From positions 1 to 64,000 of the forward strand of contig JBMYLP010000002.1 in the NCBI GenBank assembly GCA_049596455.1: a stretch of 64,000 nucleotides of DNA, read 5' to 3'. Both the position numbers and the translations under genes were made by a program. A model generated the notes under the pieces. That model was not told the DNA's origin. It ran no database searches and saw only the letters and a program-made list of their open reading frames with translations. Of this stretch, positions 17,400 through 26,444 are shown in pieces. Position 1 is the stretch's first letter. Each line of letters begins with the position of its first letter. Source of the stretch: UBA7446 sp049596455. Its GTDB lineage: Bacteria > Bacteroidota > Bacteroidia > Flavobacteriales > Flavobacteriaceae.

Positions 17400-20300
17400 T
17401 TGTTTCCAACCTACTCACATCTTGATTTAGTAGCCGCAGCTGAAGAAATCGCTTCATTCTGGGACGAACACCTCATTTTTGAGGCGAGCATTGACACCCG
17501 CGAAGGAAGACCGCCGTTTGTGTTTTTTGAAGGACCGCCTTCTGCTAACGGACTGCCAGGAATTCACCACGTGTTGGCACGTGCACTTAAAGATATTTTT
17601 TGTCGCTACAAAACCCAACAAGGATTTCAAGTAAAACGCAAAGCGGGTTGGGACACGCACGGACTTCCCGTAGAACTTGGTGTAGAAAAAGAACTTGGTA
17701 TTACCAAAGAAGATATTGGTAAAACCATTAGCGTTTCGGAATACAACAAGGCTTGCAGAGAAGCCGTAATGCGCTATACTGATGTGTGGAACGATCTCAC
17801 CAAAAAAATGGGATATTGGGTAGATATGGAAGATCCATATATTACCTACTCCTCAAAATATATGGAATCGGTGTGGTGGTTGTTGGCAACACTTTACAAA
17901 AAGGGACTGATTTACAAAGGGTATACCATTCAGCCGTATTCGCCTATGGCAGGAACGGGGCTGTCCTCACACGAACTGAATCAACCTGGATGCTATCGCG
18001 ACGTAAGCGATACATCTGTAACAGCACAGTTTAAAACCAAAAATGCCTCACTACCCGAAGGACTCAAAGGCAGTTTACCACTGCATATTCTGGCTTGGAC
18101 AACCACGCCTTGGACCTTGCCTTCAAATACTGCCCTTACAGTTGGACCAAAAATTTATTATGTTGTTGTACAGACGTTTAACCAGTACACGCACAAGCCC
18201 ATTCGTGTGCTGCTTGCAAAAAAATTACTTTCAAAACAGTTTGGAAAAAAATACCAACAGGTTGAATCGAAAGGCGATTTAGACGCTTACGACAAGGCCG
18301 ATAAAACCATACCGTTTTGGATAGAGCAAGATATTGTTGGTGCTGATTTGGTTGGAATTCAATACGAGCAGCTTTGGACAGAAGCACCATTACCATATCA
18401 AAACGCCGACAATGCCTTCCGTATCATTTCGGGAGATTACGTTACCACAGACGATGGAACTGGAATCGTACACACCGCACCTACTTTTGGGGCTGACGAC
18501 GCTAAAGTTGCGAAGGAAGCCATGCCGCCTGTACCGCCGCTATTGATATTGGACGAAAATGAAAACCCCGTTCCGCTGGTGGACTTGCAAGGGAAATTTA
18601 GACCAGAAGTGGGATTGGTTGGCGAAAAATTTGTCAAAAACGAATATTACCCAGAAGGAGAAGCTCCAGAAAAATCAGCGGATGTGGAAATTGCCATTCG
18701 CTTAAAGGAAGAGAACAAAGCCTTTAAAGTAGAAAAATACGTACACAGCTATCCGCATTGTTGGCGCACGGATGCACCGGTATTATACTATCCTCTCGAT
18801 TCTTGGTTTATTAAGGTACAGGACCACAAAGACCGCATGGTTGAGCTAAATCAAACCATTCAGTGGAAGCCTGCAAAAACAGGCGAAGGACGCTTTGGAA
18901 ATTGGCTTGCAAACGCAAACGATTGGAACTTATCACGCTCTCGTTTTTGGGGAATTCCATTGCCTATTTGGCGCACTTCTGATGGCGATGAAACCCGTGT
19001 TGTTGGCTCTGTTGAAGAGTTGAAAGAAGCTGTTGAGGAAGCAGTTGCCGCTGGCTTGATGCTAAAAAACCCATTAGCTGATTTTGTGGACGGAGATATG
19101 TCCGATCGCAATTATGAGCGTGTAGATTTACACAAAGATACTGTAGATGAATTGGTGCTTCTAAGCCAATCAGGTAAACCCATGTACAGAGAAACCGACC
19201 TCATTGATGTTTGGTTTGATTCTGGGGCAATGCCATATGCGCAATGGCACTATCCGTTTGAAAACAAAGAAAAAATTGACGAAGGCACCACATTCCCCGC
19301 CGATTATATTGCAGAGGGCGTTGACCAAACTCGTGGCTGGTTTTATACGCTTCATACCATTGCAACCCTTGTTTTTGATTCGGTTGCGTATAAAAATGTA
19401 GTTTCCAACGGGCTTGTGCTGGACAAAAACGGACAGAAAATGTCCAAGCGATTGGGCAATGCCGTAGATCCGTTTGAAACACTAAAAAAATACGGCCCCG
19501 ATGCCACGCGATGGTACATGATTAGCAATGCCAATCCGTGGGATAACCTTAAATTTGATTTAGAGGGAATCGAGGAAGTACGACGAAAATTTTTTGGAAC
19601 GCTTTACAACACCTATTCGTTCTTTAGTCTTTATGCCAATATTGACGGATTTGATTTTACTGAAGAGGAAATACTAATTTCTGAACGACCAGAAATTGAC
19701 CAGTGGATTTTATCTGAACTGCACAGTTTAATTCAAAAAACCACTCAATTTTTTGATGCGTATGAGCCTACACGCGCCTGCCGCGCAATAGCTCATTTTG
19801 TAACAGAGGATTTGAGTAACTGGTATGTGCGCTTGTGCCGTCGCCGTTTTTGGAAGGGAAGCTATGAGACAGATAAAATTGCAGCGTATCAAACCCTGTA
19901 TGAATGTTTGTTGAGCGTAGCAAAAATGATGGCACCCGTTGCACCATTTTACGCCGACAGGCTCTATCAAGACTTAAATGGCATAACCAAACGCGAGGCA
20001 GCTTCTTCGGTACATTTGGCATTGTACCCAACATCAAACGTGGAGGTTATCAACCCTGCACTAGAACAAAAAATGCAACGCGCACAAAAGATTACTTCTT
20101 TGGTGTTGTCGTTGCGGAAGCGTGAAAAAATCAAGGTACGCCAACCTTTACAGCGCATCATGATTCCGGTACTGGATGCAGAAGAACGCCAACAAGTAGA
20201 GGCGGTATCGACACTAATTGCCGCTGAAGTAAATGTTAAGGAAGTCGAATTATTAGACGATACGTCATCTATTTTGGTAAAAGAAATCAAACCAAACTTT

Positions 20301-20801
20301 AAAACACTAGGACCGCGTTTTGGTAAAGACATGAAGCTTGTGGCGCAAGCCATTCAAAATTTTAATGAAGCGCAAATACAAGCGTTGGAAAAAGAGGGGT
20401 CACTAGCCCTAGAAATAAACAATGAAAAGCTTACCTTAGAAGCTAACGACGTCATCATCAGTACAAAAGATGTAGCGGGATGGTTGGTGGCTTCGGAGCA
20501 AGGGGTTACGGTAGCACTTGACATTCAAATGAACGAAAATCTTCGTTTGGAGGGTATGGCGCGCGAACTTGTAAATAGATTGCAGAACATGCGCAAAGAC
20601 CTTGGTTTTAAGGTAACAGACACGATTGAAGTTACACTTAAAGAAAGTGAGGAGCTAAAGGCTGTTTTAAACGAAAACAAAGCGTATATTCAGCGCGAAA
20701 TTTTAGCTACAACCATAAATGTAGTTAAAGACGTGAGTAGCGAAGCTATCGAACTAGCGTTTGATTCGTTGCACACACAGGTAGCAATGGTTAAATCATA
20801 A
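17400..20801 (+). CDS. ileS: Isoleucyl-tRNA synthetase, TTG start
   Basis: Charges tRNA-Ile and edits valine; 1133 residues, the long form common in Bacteroidota. The HIGH-equivalent is PGIHHV (His56-His57), the KMSKS-equivalent is KMSKR at 680-684, and the CP1 editing insertion holds LAWTTTPWTLPSNTA. The anticodon-binding domain follows from about residue 740. No ATG is usable: an in-frame TAG lies at 17388-17390 and the first in-frame ATG is over 100 codons in, past the HIGH motif. TTG at 17400 places FPTYSHLDL exactly at the family N-terminus. Followed after 12 bp by the DksA-like gene. Confidence 0.95.
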   Translation: MFPTYSHLDLVAAAEEIASFWDEHLIFEASIDTREGRPPFVFFEGPPSANGLPGIHHVLARALKDIFCRYKTQQGFQVKRKAGWDTHGLPVELGVEKELGITKEDIGKTISVSEYNKACREAVMRYTDVWNDLTKKMGYWVDMEDPYITYSSKYMESVWWLLATLYKKGLIYKGYTIQPYSPMAGTGLSSHELNQPGCYRDVSDTSVTAQFKTKNASLPEGLKGSLPLHILAWTTTPWTLPSNTALTVGPKIYYVVVQTFNQYTHKPIRVLLAKKLLSKQFGKKYQQVESKGDLDAYDKADKTIPFWIEQDIVGADLVGIQYEQLWTEAPLPYQNADNAFRIISGDYVTTDDGTGIVHTAPTFGADDAKVAKEAMPPVPPLLILDENENPVPLVDLQGKFRPEVGLVGEKFVKNEYYPEGEAPEKSADVEIAIRLKEENKAFKVEKYVHSYPHCWRTDAPVLYYPLDSWFIKVQDHKDRMVELNQTIQWKPAKTGEGRFGNWLANANDWNLSRSRFWGIPLPIWRTSDGDETRVVGSVEELKEAVEEAVAAGLMLKNPLADFVDGDMSDRNYERVDLHKDTVDELVLLSQSGKPMYRETDLIDVWFDSGAMPYAQWHYPFENKEKIDEGTTFPADYIAEGVDQTRGWFYTLHTIATLVFDSVAYKNVVSNGLVLDKNGQKMSKRLGNAVDPFETLKKYGPDATRWYMISNANPWDNLKFDLEGIEEVRRKFFGTLYNTYSFFSLYANIDGFDFTEEEILISERPEIDQWILSELHSLIQKTTQFFDAYEPTRACRAIAHFVTEDLSNWYVRLCRRRFWKGSYETDKIAAYQTLYECLLSVAKMMAPVAPFYADRLYQDLNGITKREAASSVHLALYPTSNVEVINPALEQKMQRAQKITSLVLSLRKREKIKVRQPLQRIMIPVLDAEERQQVEAVSTLIAAEVNVKEVELLDDTSSILVKEIKPNFKTLGPRFGKDMKLVAQAIQNFNEAQIQALEKEGSLALEINNEKLTLEANDVIISTKDVAGWLVASEQGVTVALDIQMNENLRLEGMARELVNRLQNMRKDLGFKVTDTIEVTLKESEELKAVLNENKAYIQREILATTINVVKDVSSEAIELAFDSLHTQVAMVKS

Positions 20802-20813
20802 CAACCTAATATT

Positions 20814-21191
20814 ATGGAACAAAAAAACCGATACAACGATGAAGATCTCCAAGAGTTTAAGGAGTTAATTGAAGAAAAAATCGCAAAGGCGCAGCACGAT
20901 CTTGACCTCATCAGAAGTGCTTATATGAATGATGGCAATAACGGCACCGATGATACTGCCCCCACGTTTAAGGCATTTGAAGAAGGTTCAAAGACGATGT
21001 CCAAAGAGGCAAACACGCAATTGGCATTACGTCAGGAAAAGTTTATTCGCGACTTAAAAAACGCGCTTATACGCATTGAAAACAAAACGTATGGCGTTTG
21101 TCGGGTAACGGGCAAACTCATCAACAAAGAACGCCTAAAGCTAGTGCCGCATGCAACCCTTAGTATTGAGGCAAAAAACATGCAGCGTTAA
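20814..21191 (+). CDS. TraR/DksA-family protein with degenerate zinc finger
   Basis: A 125-residue protein with a long acidic coiled-coil hairpin (residues about 5-85) and a C-terminal TraR/DksA-type module. In DksA that module has four zinc cysteines; here the first pair reads YGVCRVTGKLI (Cys96, then Thr in place of the second Cys) and the second pair is VPHATL without cysteine. It could still bind in the RNA polymerase secondary channel and tune stringent-response transcription, but zinc binding is not expected. Sits between ileS and lspA in a compact operon, an arrangement I recall from other Flavobacteriaceae. Confidence 0.85.
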   Translation: MEQKNRYNDEDLQEFKELIEEKIAKAQHDLDLIRSAYMNDGNNGTDDTAPTFKAFEEGSKTMSKEANTQLALRQEKFIRDLKNALIRIENKTYGVCRVTGKLINKERLKLVPHATLSIEAKNMQR

Positions 21192-21194
21192 TTG

Positions 21195-21821
21195 ATGCCG
21201 CTTCGTAAACTTTGTTGGATTATTCTTGCCGTTTTGGTGTTAGACCAAGCCGTTAAGATGTATATCAAACTCAACTATTCCCTCACGTTTTATGGTAGCG
21301 ATGCCATTGTAGACTTGGGTTGGTTTCGCTTGTTATTTGTTGAAAATAAAGGCATGGCTTGGGGTGCTCGCCTAAACGATATTCTGCCTTTTATTTCTGA
21401 CAATACGGCCAAACTTCTTCTCAGTATTTTTCGCCTATTGGCGGTAACAGGAATTGGCTACTGGCTGGTTCGAGCGGCAAAAACGACAACCTCAAAAGGA
21501 CAACTCATTGCCGTATCGCTCATTTTTGCGGGAGCCTTAGGCAACATTATTGACTCTGTTTTTTACGGGGTTTTGTTTTCTAATAGTTACGGACAAATTG
21601 CCACTTTTCTGCCCACTGAAGGCGGCTATGCACCGCTTATGTTTGGGCATGTAGTTGATATGCTGCAGTTCCCTATGGTTTCATGGACATGGCCCGAATG
21701 GCTGCCAATCCTTGGTGGCAATAGCTTCACTTTTTTTGAGCCAGTCTTTAATATCGCGGATAGCGCCATAAGCGTAGGCGCGGTATTGTTATTGCTAAAA
21801 ACACGCAAGGCAACTTCCTAA
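21195..21821 (+). CDS. lspA: Lipoprotein signal peptidase (signal peptidase II)
   Basis: Inner-membrane aspartyl protease that cuts prolipoproteins after diacylglyceryl transfer. About 208 residues, with four membrane helices and the two catalytic aspartates in the conserved settings GNIIDSVFYG and FNIADSAISVG. ENKGMAWGA corresponds to the NxGxAF region. A loop between helices 3 and 4 (PTEGGYAPLMFGHV) is longer than in E. coli, usual in Bacteroidota. ATG 21195 is preferred to the TTG 3 bases upstream. Its stop overlaps that of the convergent folate-ligase gene. Confidence 0.92.
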   Translation: MPLRKLCWIILAVLVLDQAVKMYIKLNYSLTFYGSDAIVDLGWFRLLFVENKGMAWGARLNDILPFISDNTAKLLLSIFRLLAVTGIGYWLVRAAKTTTSKGQLIAVSLIFAGALGNIIDSVFYGVLFSNSYGQIATFLPTEGGYAPLMFGHVVDMLQFPMVSWTWPEWLPILGGNSFTFFEPVFNIADSAISVGAVLLLLKTRKATS

Positions 21822-22378
21822 AATGTATAAATGCCCTTTGGCGTTACTACGACATCTAACGGAACATCTGTAATCTCCGCATCTTCAATTTTTTCAATGG
21901 GTTCAAAACAAGAAACACCTATGGTTTTGCATGTAGGCGAACATCTTGATAAAAACCTATCGTAGTAGCCTTTTCCGTACCCCACACGCTGTCCGTTTTG
22001 GTCAAAGCATAACAATGGAACTATGATTGTTGCAATGTTTTTAGGGGTTATATAATCAGTGCCTAACGGCTCTGGGATTCCCCATTTGTTAGGCTGAAGT
22101 GGCATTCCTTTTTGCCACATTACGACTTCCATTTTTCCATTTGTATCAACAACTTTTGGCACACAAATTGGATGCCCCTTAAATGCGTCAAACCATTTTT
22201 CCATGGGTAGCTCGGCGTGTGCAGCACTATCAAAAAACAACATCAAAAGACCTCTTTTCACAAGATTATCAGAAATAACACGTGCCATAATTTGAGCACT
22301 TGCATTCTCTAAATCTTTTGGAGAAAGGGCTTCGCGTTTAGATCGATATAAGTGACGTAATGCTTTCTTATTTAGCAT
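21818..22378 (-). CDS. 5-formyltetrahydrofolate cyclo-ligase
   Basis: MTHFS family enzyme converting 5-formyl-THF to 5,10-methenyl-THF with ATP. The 186-residue form starts at LNKKALRHLYRSKREALS, containing the K/R-rich N-terminal ATP contact, and carries the strongly conserved RVGYGKGYYDRFL near residue 130. A longer reading from 22426 would run into the uvrC promoter region and adds a non-family N-terminus. Transcribed divergently from uvrC with 46 bp between start codons. Confidence 0.88.
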   Translation of the reverse strand: MLNKKALRHLYRSKREALSPKDLENASAQIMARVISDNLVKRGLLMLFFDSAAHAELPMEKWFDAFKGHPICVPKVVDTNGKMEVVMWQKGMPLQPNKWGIPEPLGTDYITPKNIATIIVPLLCFDQNGQRVGYGKGYYDRFLSRCSPTCKTIGVSCFEPIEKIEDAEITDVPLDVVVTPKGIYTF

Positions 22379-22424
22379 GCCTAAATATAACCGTTTCGCC
22401 AGTAAGTTTTTGTATTTTAGTAAC

Positions 22425-24221
22425 ATGACAAAAGAGGCACTAAAACGGCAAGTTGCTTCCCTTCCAAACGAGCCTGGCGTATATCAATACTACAATGAGC
22501 AAGGAGCCATTATCTATGTTGGTAAGGCAAAAGACCTTAAAAAAAGGGTGTCATCTTATTTTAGAAAACAGGTGGACTCTCGAAAAACCCAAAACCTTGT
22601 AAACGCCATTTACAGCCTAAAACACATTGTCGTTCCAACCGAATCGGATGCATTGATTTTGGAAAACACGCTCATCAAAGAGCATCAACCCAAATACAAT
22701 ATTTTGCTTCGTGACGACAAAACCTACCCCTGGATTTGCATCAAAAAAGAACGCTATCCCAGAGTGTTTGCTACACGAAAAATTATTCAAGACGGCTCGG
22801 AATATTTTGGGCCATTTACCAACGCCAAAACTGTCCGTGTACTTCTTGACTTAATCAACGAGCTTTATCCACTTCGCACGTGCCATTACGATTTGAGTGA
22901 GGCAAATGTTGCTAGCGAAAAATATAAAGTGTGTTTGGAGTATCATATTGGAAACTGCTTGGCACCATGTGTGGGCAAACAAACCACAACGCATTACAAC
23001 GAGGCAATAGGACATATTCGCAATATTTTACAGGGAAAATTCAAACAGGTAAATGATGCATTTTTAAGAGAAATGAAGGCAGCATCGGAAACCTTACAGT
23101 TTGAGTATGCGCAAAAAATCAAACTAAAAATGGAGTCGCTGCAGCAATACCAATCCAAATCTGCGGTGGTGAGTGCTAAAATTAACGCTGTAGATGTATG
23201 CACTATTGTTTCGGACGAATCCACTGCTTTTGTCAATTTTTTACAAGTTGCTTATGGGTCTATTGTCCGTTTTCATAGCATGACATTAAAAAAGAAATTG
23301 GACGAAACAGACGCGGAGCTTTTGCGGGTAGTTGTAGTAGAATTACGACGGAGATTTGACTCATCCTCCAAAGAAATACTACTCCCTTTTGAGGTTGATT
23401 TAGGCGAAGCCGTACGAGTGATTGTGCCCAAAATTGGGGAGAAAAAACAGCTTTTAAACTTATCGTTGCGCAACGCCAAGCAAAGCCGATTGGAGCAGCT
23501 CAAGCAAATTAAACTTACCGACCCAGAACAGCACACCCAGCGGGTAATGGCACAAATGCAGCGCGATTTACGCCTCTCAGAATTGCCGTTACATATTGAG
23601 TGTTTTGACAACTCCAACATTCAAGGAAGCAACCCTGTGGCAGCTTGTGTAGTGTTTCGGAATGGAAAGCCCAGCAAAAAGGAATACCGTCATTACGGCA
23701 TCAAAACGGTGGAAGGTCCAGACGATTTTGCCTCTATGGAGGAGGTCGTTTACAGGCGATACAAACGACTGCTTAACGAAGGCGAAGCCTTGCCGCAATT
23801 GGTTGTTATTGATGGTGGGAAAGGGCAACTTAACGCAGCACTCAAAAGCTTTGACGTATTGGGAATTCGAGGAAAAGTAGCCATTTTGGGGATTGCCAAA
23901 AGGCTTGAAGAACTTTATTTCCCAGACGACCCAATTCCCTTATATTTGGATAAGCGTTCGGAGACCTTGCGCATTGTACAGCAATTGCGAAACGAAGCGC
24001 ACCGATTTGGTATTCGCCTGCATCGAAACAAGCGCAGCAAAGGCGCAATACATTCTGAACTGGAAAGCATTCCTGGCGTTGGTGAAAAAACGGCTACAGA
24101 TTTGCTAAAAAAGTTTAAATCGGTAAAGCGCATTAAGGGCGCCACGCAAGAAGAATTAACCCAAATAGTAGGCTCAAAAAAAGCCAAAACGATTTATGAA
24201 CACCTACACAACTTATCTTAA
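22425..24221 (+). CDS. uvrC: Excinuclease ABC subunit C
   Basis: Makes the dual incisions in nucleotide excision repair. The 598-residue protein has the GIY-YIG domain at the N-terminus (PGVYQYYNEQGAIIYVGKAK), a cysteine-containing centre, a UVR domain that contacts UvrB (around residues 200-240), the RNase H-like endonuclease domain (ECFDNSNIQGSNPVA, VIDGGKGQL) and a C-terminal helix-hairpin-helix (SIPGVGEKTATDLLKKF). ATG 22425 begins at the family N-terminus; the frame is open further upstream but that part is intergenic. The 3' end overlaps the patatin gene by 26 bp. Confidence 0.95.
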   Translation: MTKEALKRQVASLPNEPGVYQYYNEQGAIIYVGKAKDLKKRVSSYFRKQVDSRKTQNLVNAIYSLKHIVVPTESDALILENTLIKEHQPKYNILLRDDKTYPWICIKKERYPRVFATRKIIQDGSEYFGPFTNAKTVRVLLDLINELYPLRTCHYDLSEANVASEKYKVCLEYHIGNCLAPCVGKQTTTHYNEAIGHIRNILQGKFKQVNDAFLREMKAASETLQFEYAQKIKLKMESLQQYQSKSAVVSAKINAVDVCTIVSDESTAFVNFLQVAYGSIVRFHSMTLKKKLDETDAELLRVVVVELRRRFDSSSKEILLPFEVDLGEAVRVIVPKIGEKKQLLNLSLRNAKQSRLEQLKQIKLTDPEQHTQRVMAQMQRDLRLSELPLHIECFDNSNIQGSNPVAACVVFRNGKPSKKEYRHYGIKTVEGPDDFASMEEVVYRRYKRLLNEGEALPQLVVIDGGKGQLNAALKSFDVLGIRGKVAILGIAKRLEELYFPDDPIPLYLDKRSETLRIVQQLRNEAHRFGIRLHRNKRSKGAIHSELESIPGVGEKTATDLLKKFKSVKRIKGATQEELTQIVGSKKAKTIYEHLHNLS

Positions 24222-26409
24222 AATCTTTCTATGTTTTGCTTTTGGGATTGCCATAGCACAGCCTAAAGACGTAAAAGTGGGTCTTATTCTTAGCGGGGGT
24301 GGCGCAAAGGGCATGGCACACGTTGGTGTGCTTAAAGAAATTGAACGCGCAGGCGTTCGCATCGATTATATTGGCGGCACAAGCATGGGCGCAATTGTTG
24401 GCGGATTGTACGCCTGTGGCTATTCGGCAACGCAATTAGAACAATTGCTGCTGACTACCGATTTATCCGATCTGATAAATGATAATTTTGACCGTGATGC
24501 AAAATCGTTTCACGACAAAGAAGACAGCGAACGGTACGCCATTACGCTACCTATTGTTAAGGACAAAATTCAATTTCCCGTTTCGCTTTCCAAAGGACAA
24601 AATGTGTATAATTTCTTGGTGCAATTAATGCACGATCAACGCAATATCAGCGACTTTAGCAAGCTACCTATTCCGTTTTATTGTATAGCCACAGATTTGA
24701 ATAATGGTAAAATGGTGTTGTTGGATAAAGGCTTTTTGCCACTTGCTGTAAACGCCAGTAGCGCATTGCCAACACTTTTTTCGCCAGTTACGGTTGAGAG
24801 TAGAACACTAATTGACGGGGGAATTTCTAACAATTACCCCATTGAAGAAATGCTCAAAAAAAAGATGGATGTCATCATTGGTGTTGATGTGCAAACAGGC
24901 ATTTCTCAGACTGATGAGGCAGCTACATTTTCGGATATTTTAGTGCGATTAGCAAGTTTTCAAACCGATAAAACCATGCCGCCCAAAAAAGCAAAAACGA
25001 ACATTTACATTCAACCTGACATTTCGGGGTTTACAATGTTGTCTTTTGCCTCTCAAGAAGCTATTATTGCTAGTGGAGAACAGGCAGGCAAAAAAGCATT
25101 TCCGAAACTTGTGGCACTTGCCAAACAGCAAACGCCACGTATATTATCTCAGAAAAAAATTCCCGCTTCTTTTCAGCTTGACAAGCTGTTGTTTTCGCAA
25201 ACACCAAACTATAAACGCAATTATATTTTAGGCAAAATCAGATTGAAGCCAAACTCGCATTATCCATTTAAAAAGCTTCGTGAGGGGATGACAAACTTGG
25301 CAGCTACAAACAACTTTGAAACGTTTAGATATACGCTTACCACAGAAAATGACCAGGAAGTTTTGGCACTTAATCTAAACGAAACACCCCACACCACCCT
25401 GTTCCGTGCAGGGGTGCACTACAACGACCTGATGGGTGCTATGGGGCTTATTAATATTACCCAAAAACATGCGTTGCTCAAAAACGATGAAGCGTCGTTG
25501 GATCTTGCTTTGGGGGAATATTTTAGATATGCGTTTTCATATTTTATAGACAAAGGACAGTTTTGGAGTATTGGACTGAAGGCAACTTTAGATCAGTTTG
25601 AAACAGAAGCCCCTTTTGCAGTTGGTATGGACGGTGCTCTTAATGTTTACGAATCATCAAGGACAAGGGCTTCAATACAAGAACACACTTTTTTTGTGCA
25701 AACGATTTTTAGAGAAGAAGCGACACTTGGTCTTGGAGTTACTCATCAGAAAAACAGCTTTCGAACCAACTTGTATGACCCAGAAAAGGGGGATTTTTTA
25801 TTCGCTGACAATGCCGACTACTACAGCACAAGAGGATACCTAAAAGTAGATACCCGAGACGATGCCTATTTTCCAAAAAAGGGTGGTTTTTTTAATGGCA
25901 ACGTTGCATATGTTTTCAGTCAAAAAACGCCGCTAGACTTTGGTGTCTTTTCACCATTTATAGTGGGAAAAGCTACTATGGGCGTAACTCTGCCGCTTAT
26001 CCAAAAATGGACACTATCACTGAATACCATAGGTGGTTTTACTATTCATAATCCAAACACACCAACCTTTGACTTTTTAATTGGCGGTTATGGGAATCCG
26101 CCACTTTTAAACTATCAGTCTTTTATAGGAATACCACAGCAACACACGGGAGCTGATAGTGTTGTAAAGGGAGAAATGATATTTGACTACGAATTTATTC
26201 CAAATCATCACGCGGCATTAAAGATACATGCAGGCGTTGTCAGTGATGATATTTTTGCAAACGGTAAATGGGCATCAACCCCTAATTATTTTGGCACGGG
26301 TTTGGCATACGGTTTGGACACCTTTGCTGGTCCACTAGAGTGTATGGCTGCATATAGCCCACAGTATGACAAGCTGCTGTATCACGTTAGTATTGGTTGG
26401 CGATTTTAA
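24196..26409 (+). CDS. Patatin-like phospholipase fused to Omp85-type barrel
   Basis: A 737-residue outer-membrane protein. After a signal peptide (to IAIAQP) comes a patatin domain with the oxyanion loop SGGGAKGMAHVG, nucleophile Ser63 in GTSMG and catalytic Asp207 in DGG. A POTRA-like linker (about 345-420) then leads to a C-terminal Omp85/BamA-like barrel ending in IGWRF. The same order occurs in PlpD-type (type Vd) autotransporters, where the lipase is displayed or released. Whether this patatin faces the periplasm or outside is unknown. It overlaps uvrC; the next gene starts about 35 bp later with its own promoter. Confidence 0.87.
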   Translation: MNTYTTYLKIFLCFAFGIAIAQPKDVKVGLILSGGGAKGMAHVGVLKEIERAGVRIDYIGGTSMGAIVGGLYACGYSATQLEQLLLTTDLSDLINDNFDRDAKSFHDKEDSERYAITLPIVKDKIQFPVSLSKGQNVYNFLVQLMHDQRNISDFSKLPIPFYCIATDLNNGKMVLLDKGFLPLAVNASSALPTLFSPVTVESRTLIDGGISNNYPIEEMLKKKMDVIIGVDVQTGISQTDEAATFSDILVRLASFQTDKTMPPKKAKTNIYIQPDISGFTMLSFASQEAIIASGEQAGKKAFPKLVALAKQQTPRILSQKKIPASFQLDKLLFSQTPNYKRNYILGKIRLKPNSHYPFKKLREGMTNLAATNNFETFRYTLTTENDQEVLALNLNETPHTTLFRAGVHYNDLMGAMGLINITQKHALLKNDEASLDLALGEYFRYAFSYFIDKGQFWSIGLKATLDQFETEAPFAVGMDGALNVYESSRTRASIQEHTFFVQTIFREEATLGLGVTHQKNSFRTNLYDPEKGDFLFADNADYYSTRGYLKVDTRDDAYFPKKGGFFNGNVAYVFSQKTPLDFGVFSPFIVGKATMGVTLPLIQKWTLSLNTIGGFTIHNPNTPTFDFLIGGYGNPPLLNYQSFIGIPQQHTGADSVVKGEMIFDYEFIPNHHAALKIHAGVVSDDIFANGKWASTPNYFGTGLAYGLDTFAGPLECMAAYSPQYDKLLYHVSIGWRF

Positions 26410-26431
26410 CTTTAGGATAAATGCTTTTACG

Positions 26432-26439
26432 TACTTTTG
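26432..26439 (+). promoter_or_regulatory. TAnnTTTG promoter element before the DUF3108 gene
   Basis: TACTTTTG matches the -7 element perfectly, with TTTA about 18 bp upstream in place of TTTG. It lies inside a longer possible reading frame that starts at 26421, which argues for ATG 26445 as the real start, only six bases downstream. That would make the mRNA leaderless or nearly so. Confidence 0.45.
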
Positions 26440-26444
26440 CCCAC

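Noticed and set aside
17005..17457. Minus-strand 150-codon frame across the TonB receptor end and ileS start
   Set aside because: It spans two genes on the opposite strand and has no family features; the ileS start with the TTG codon explains the same bases better.
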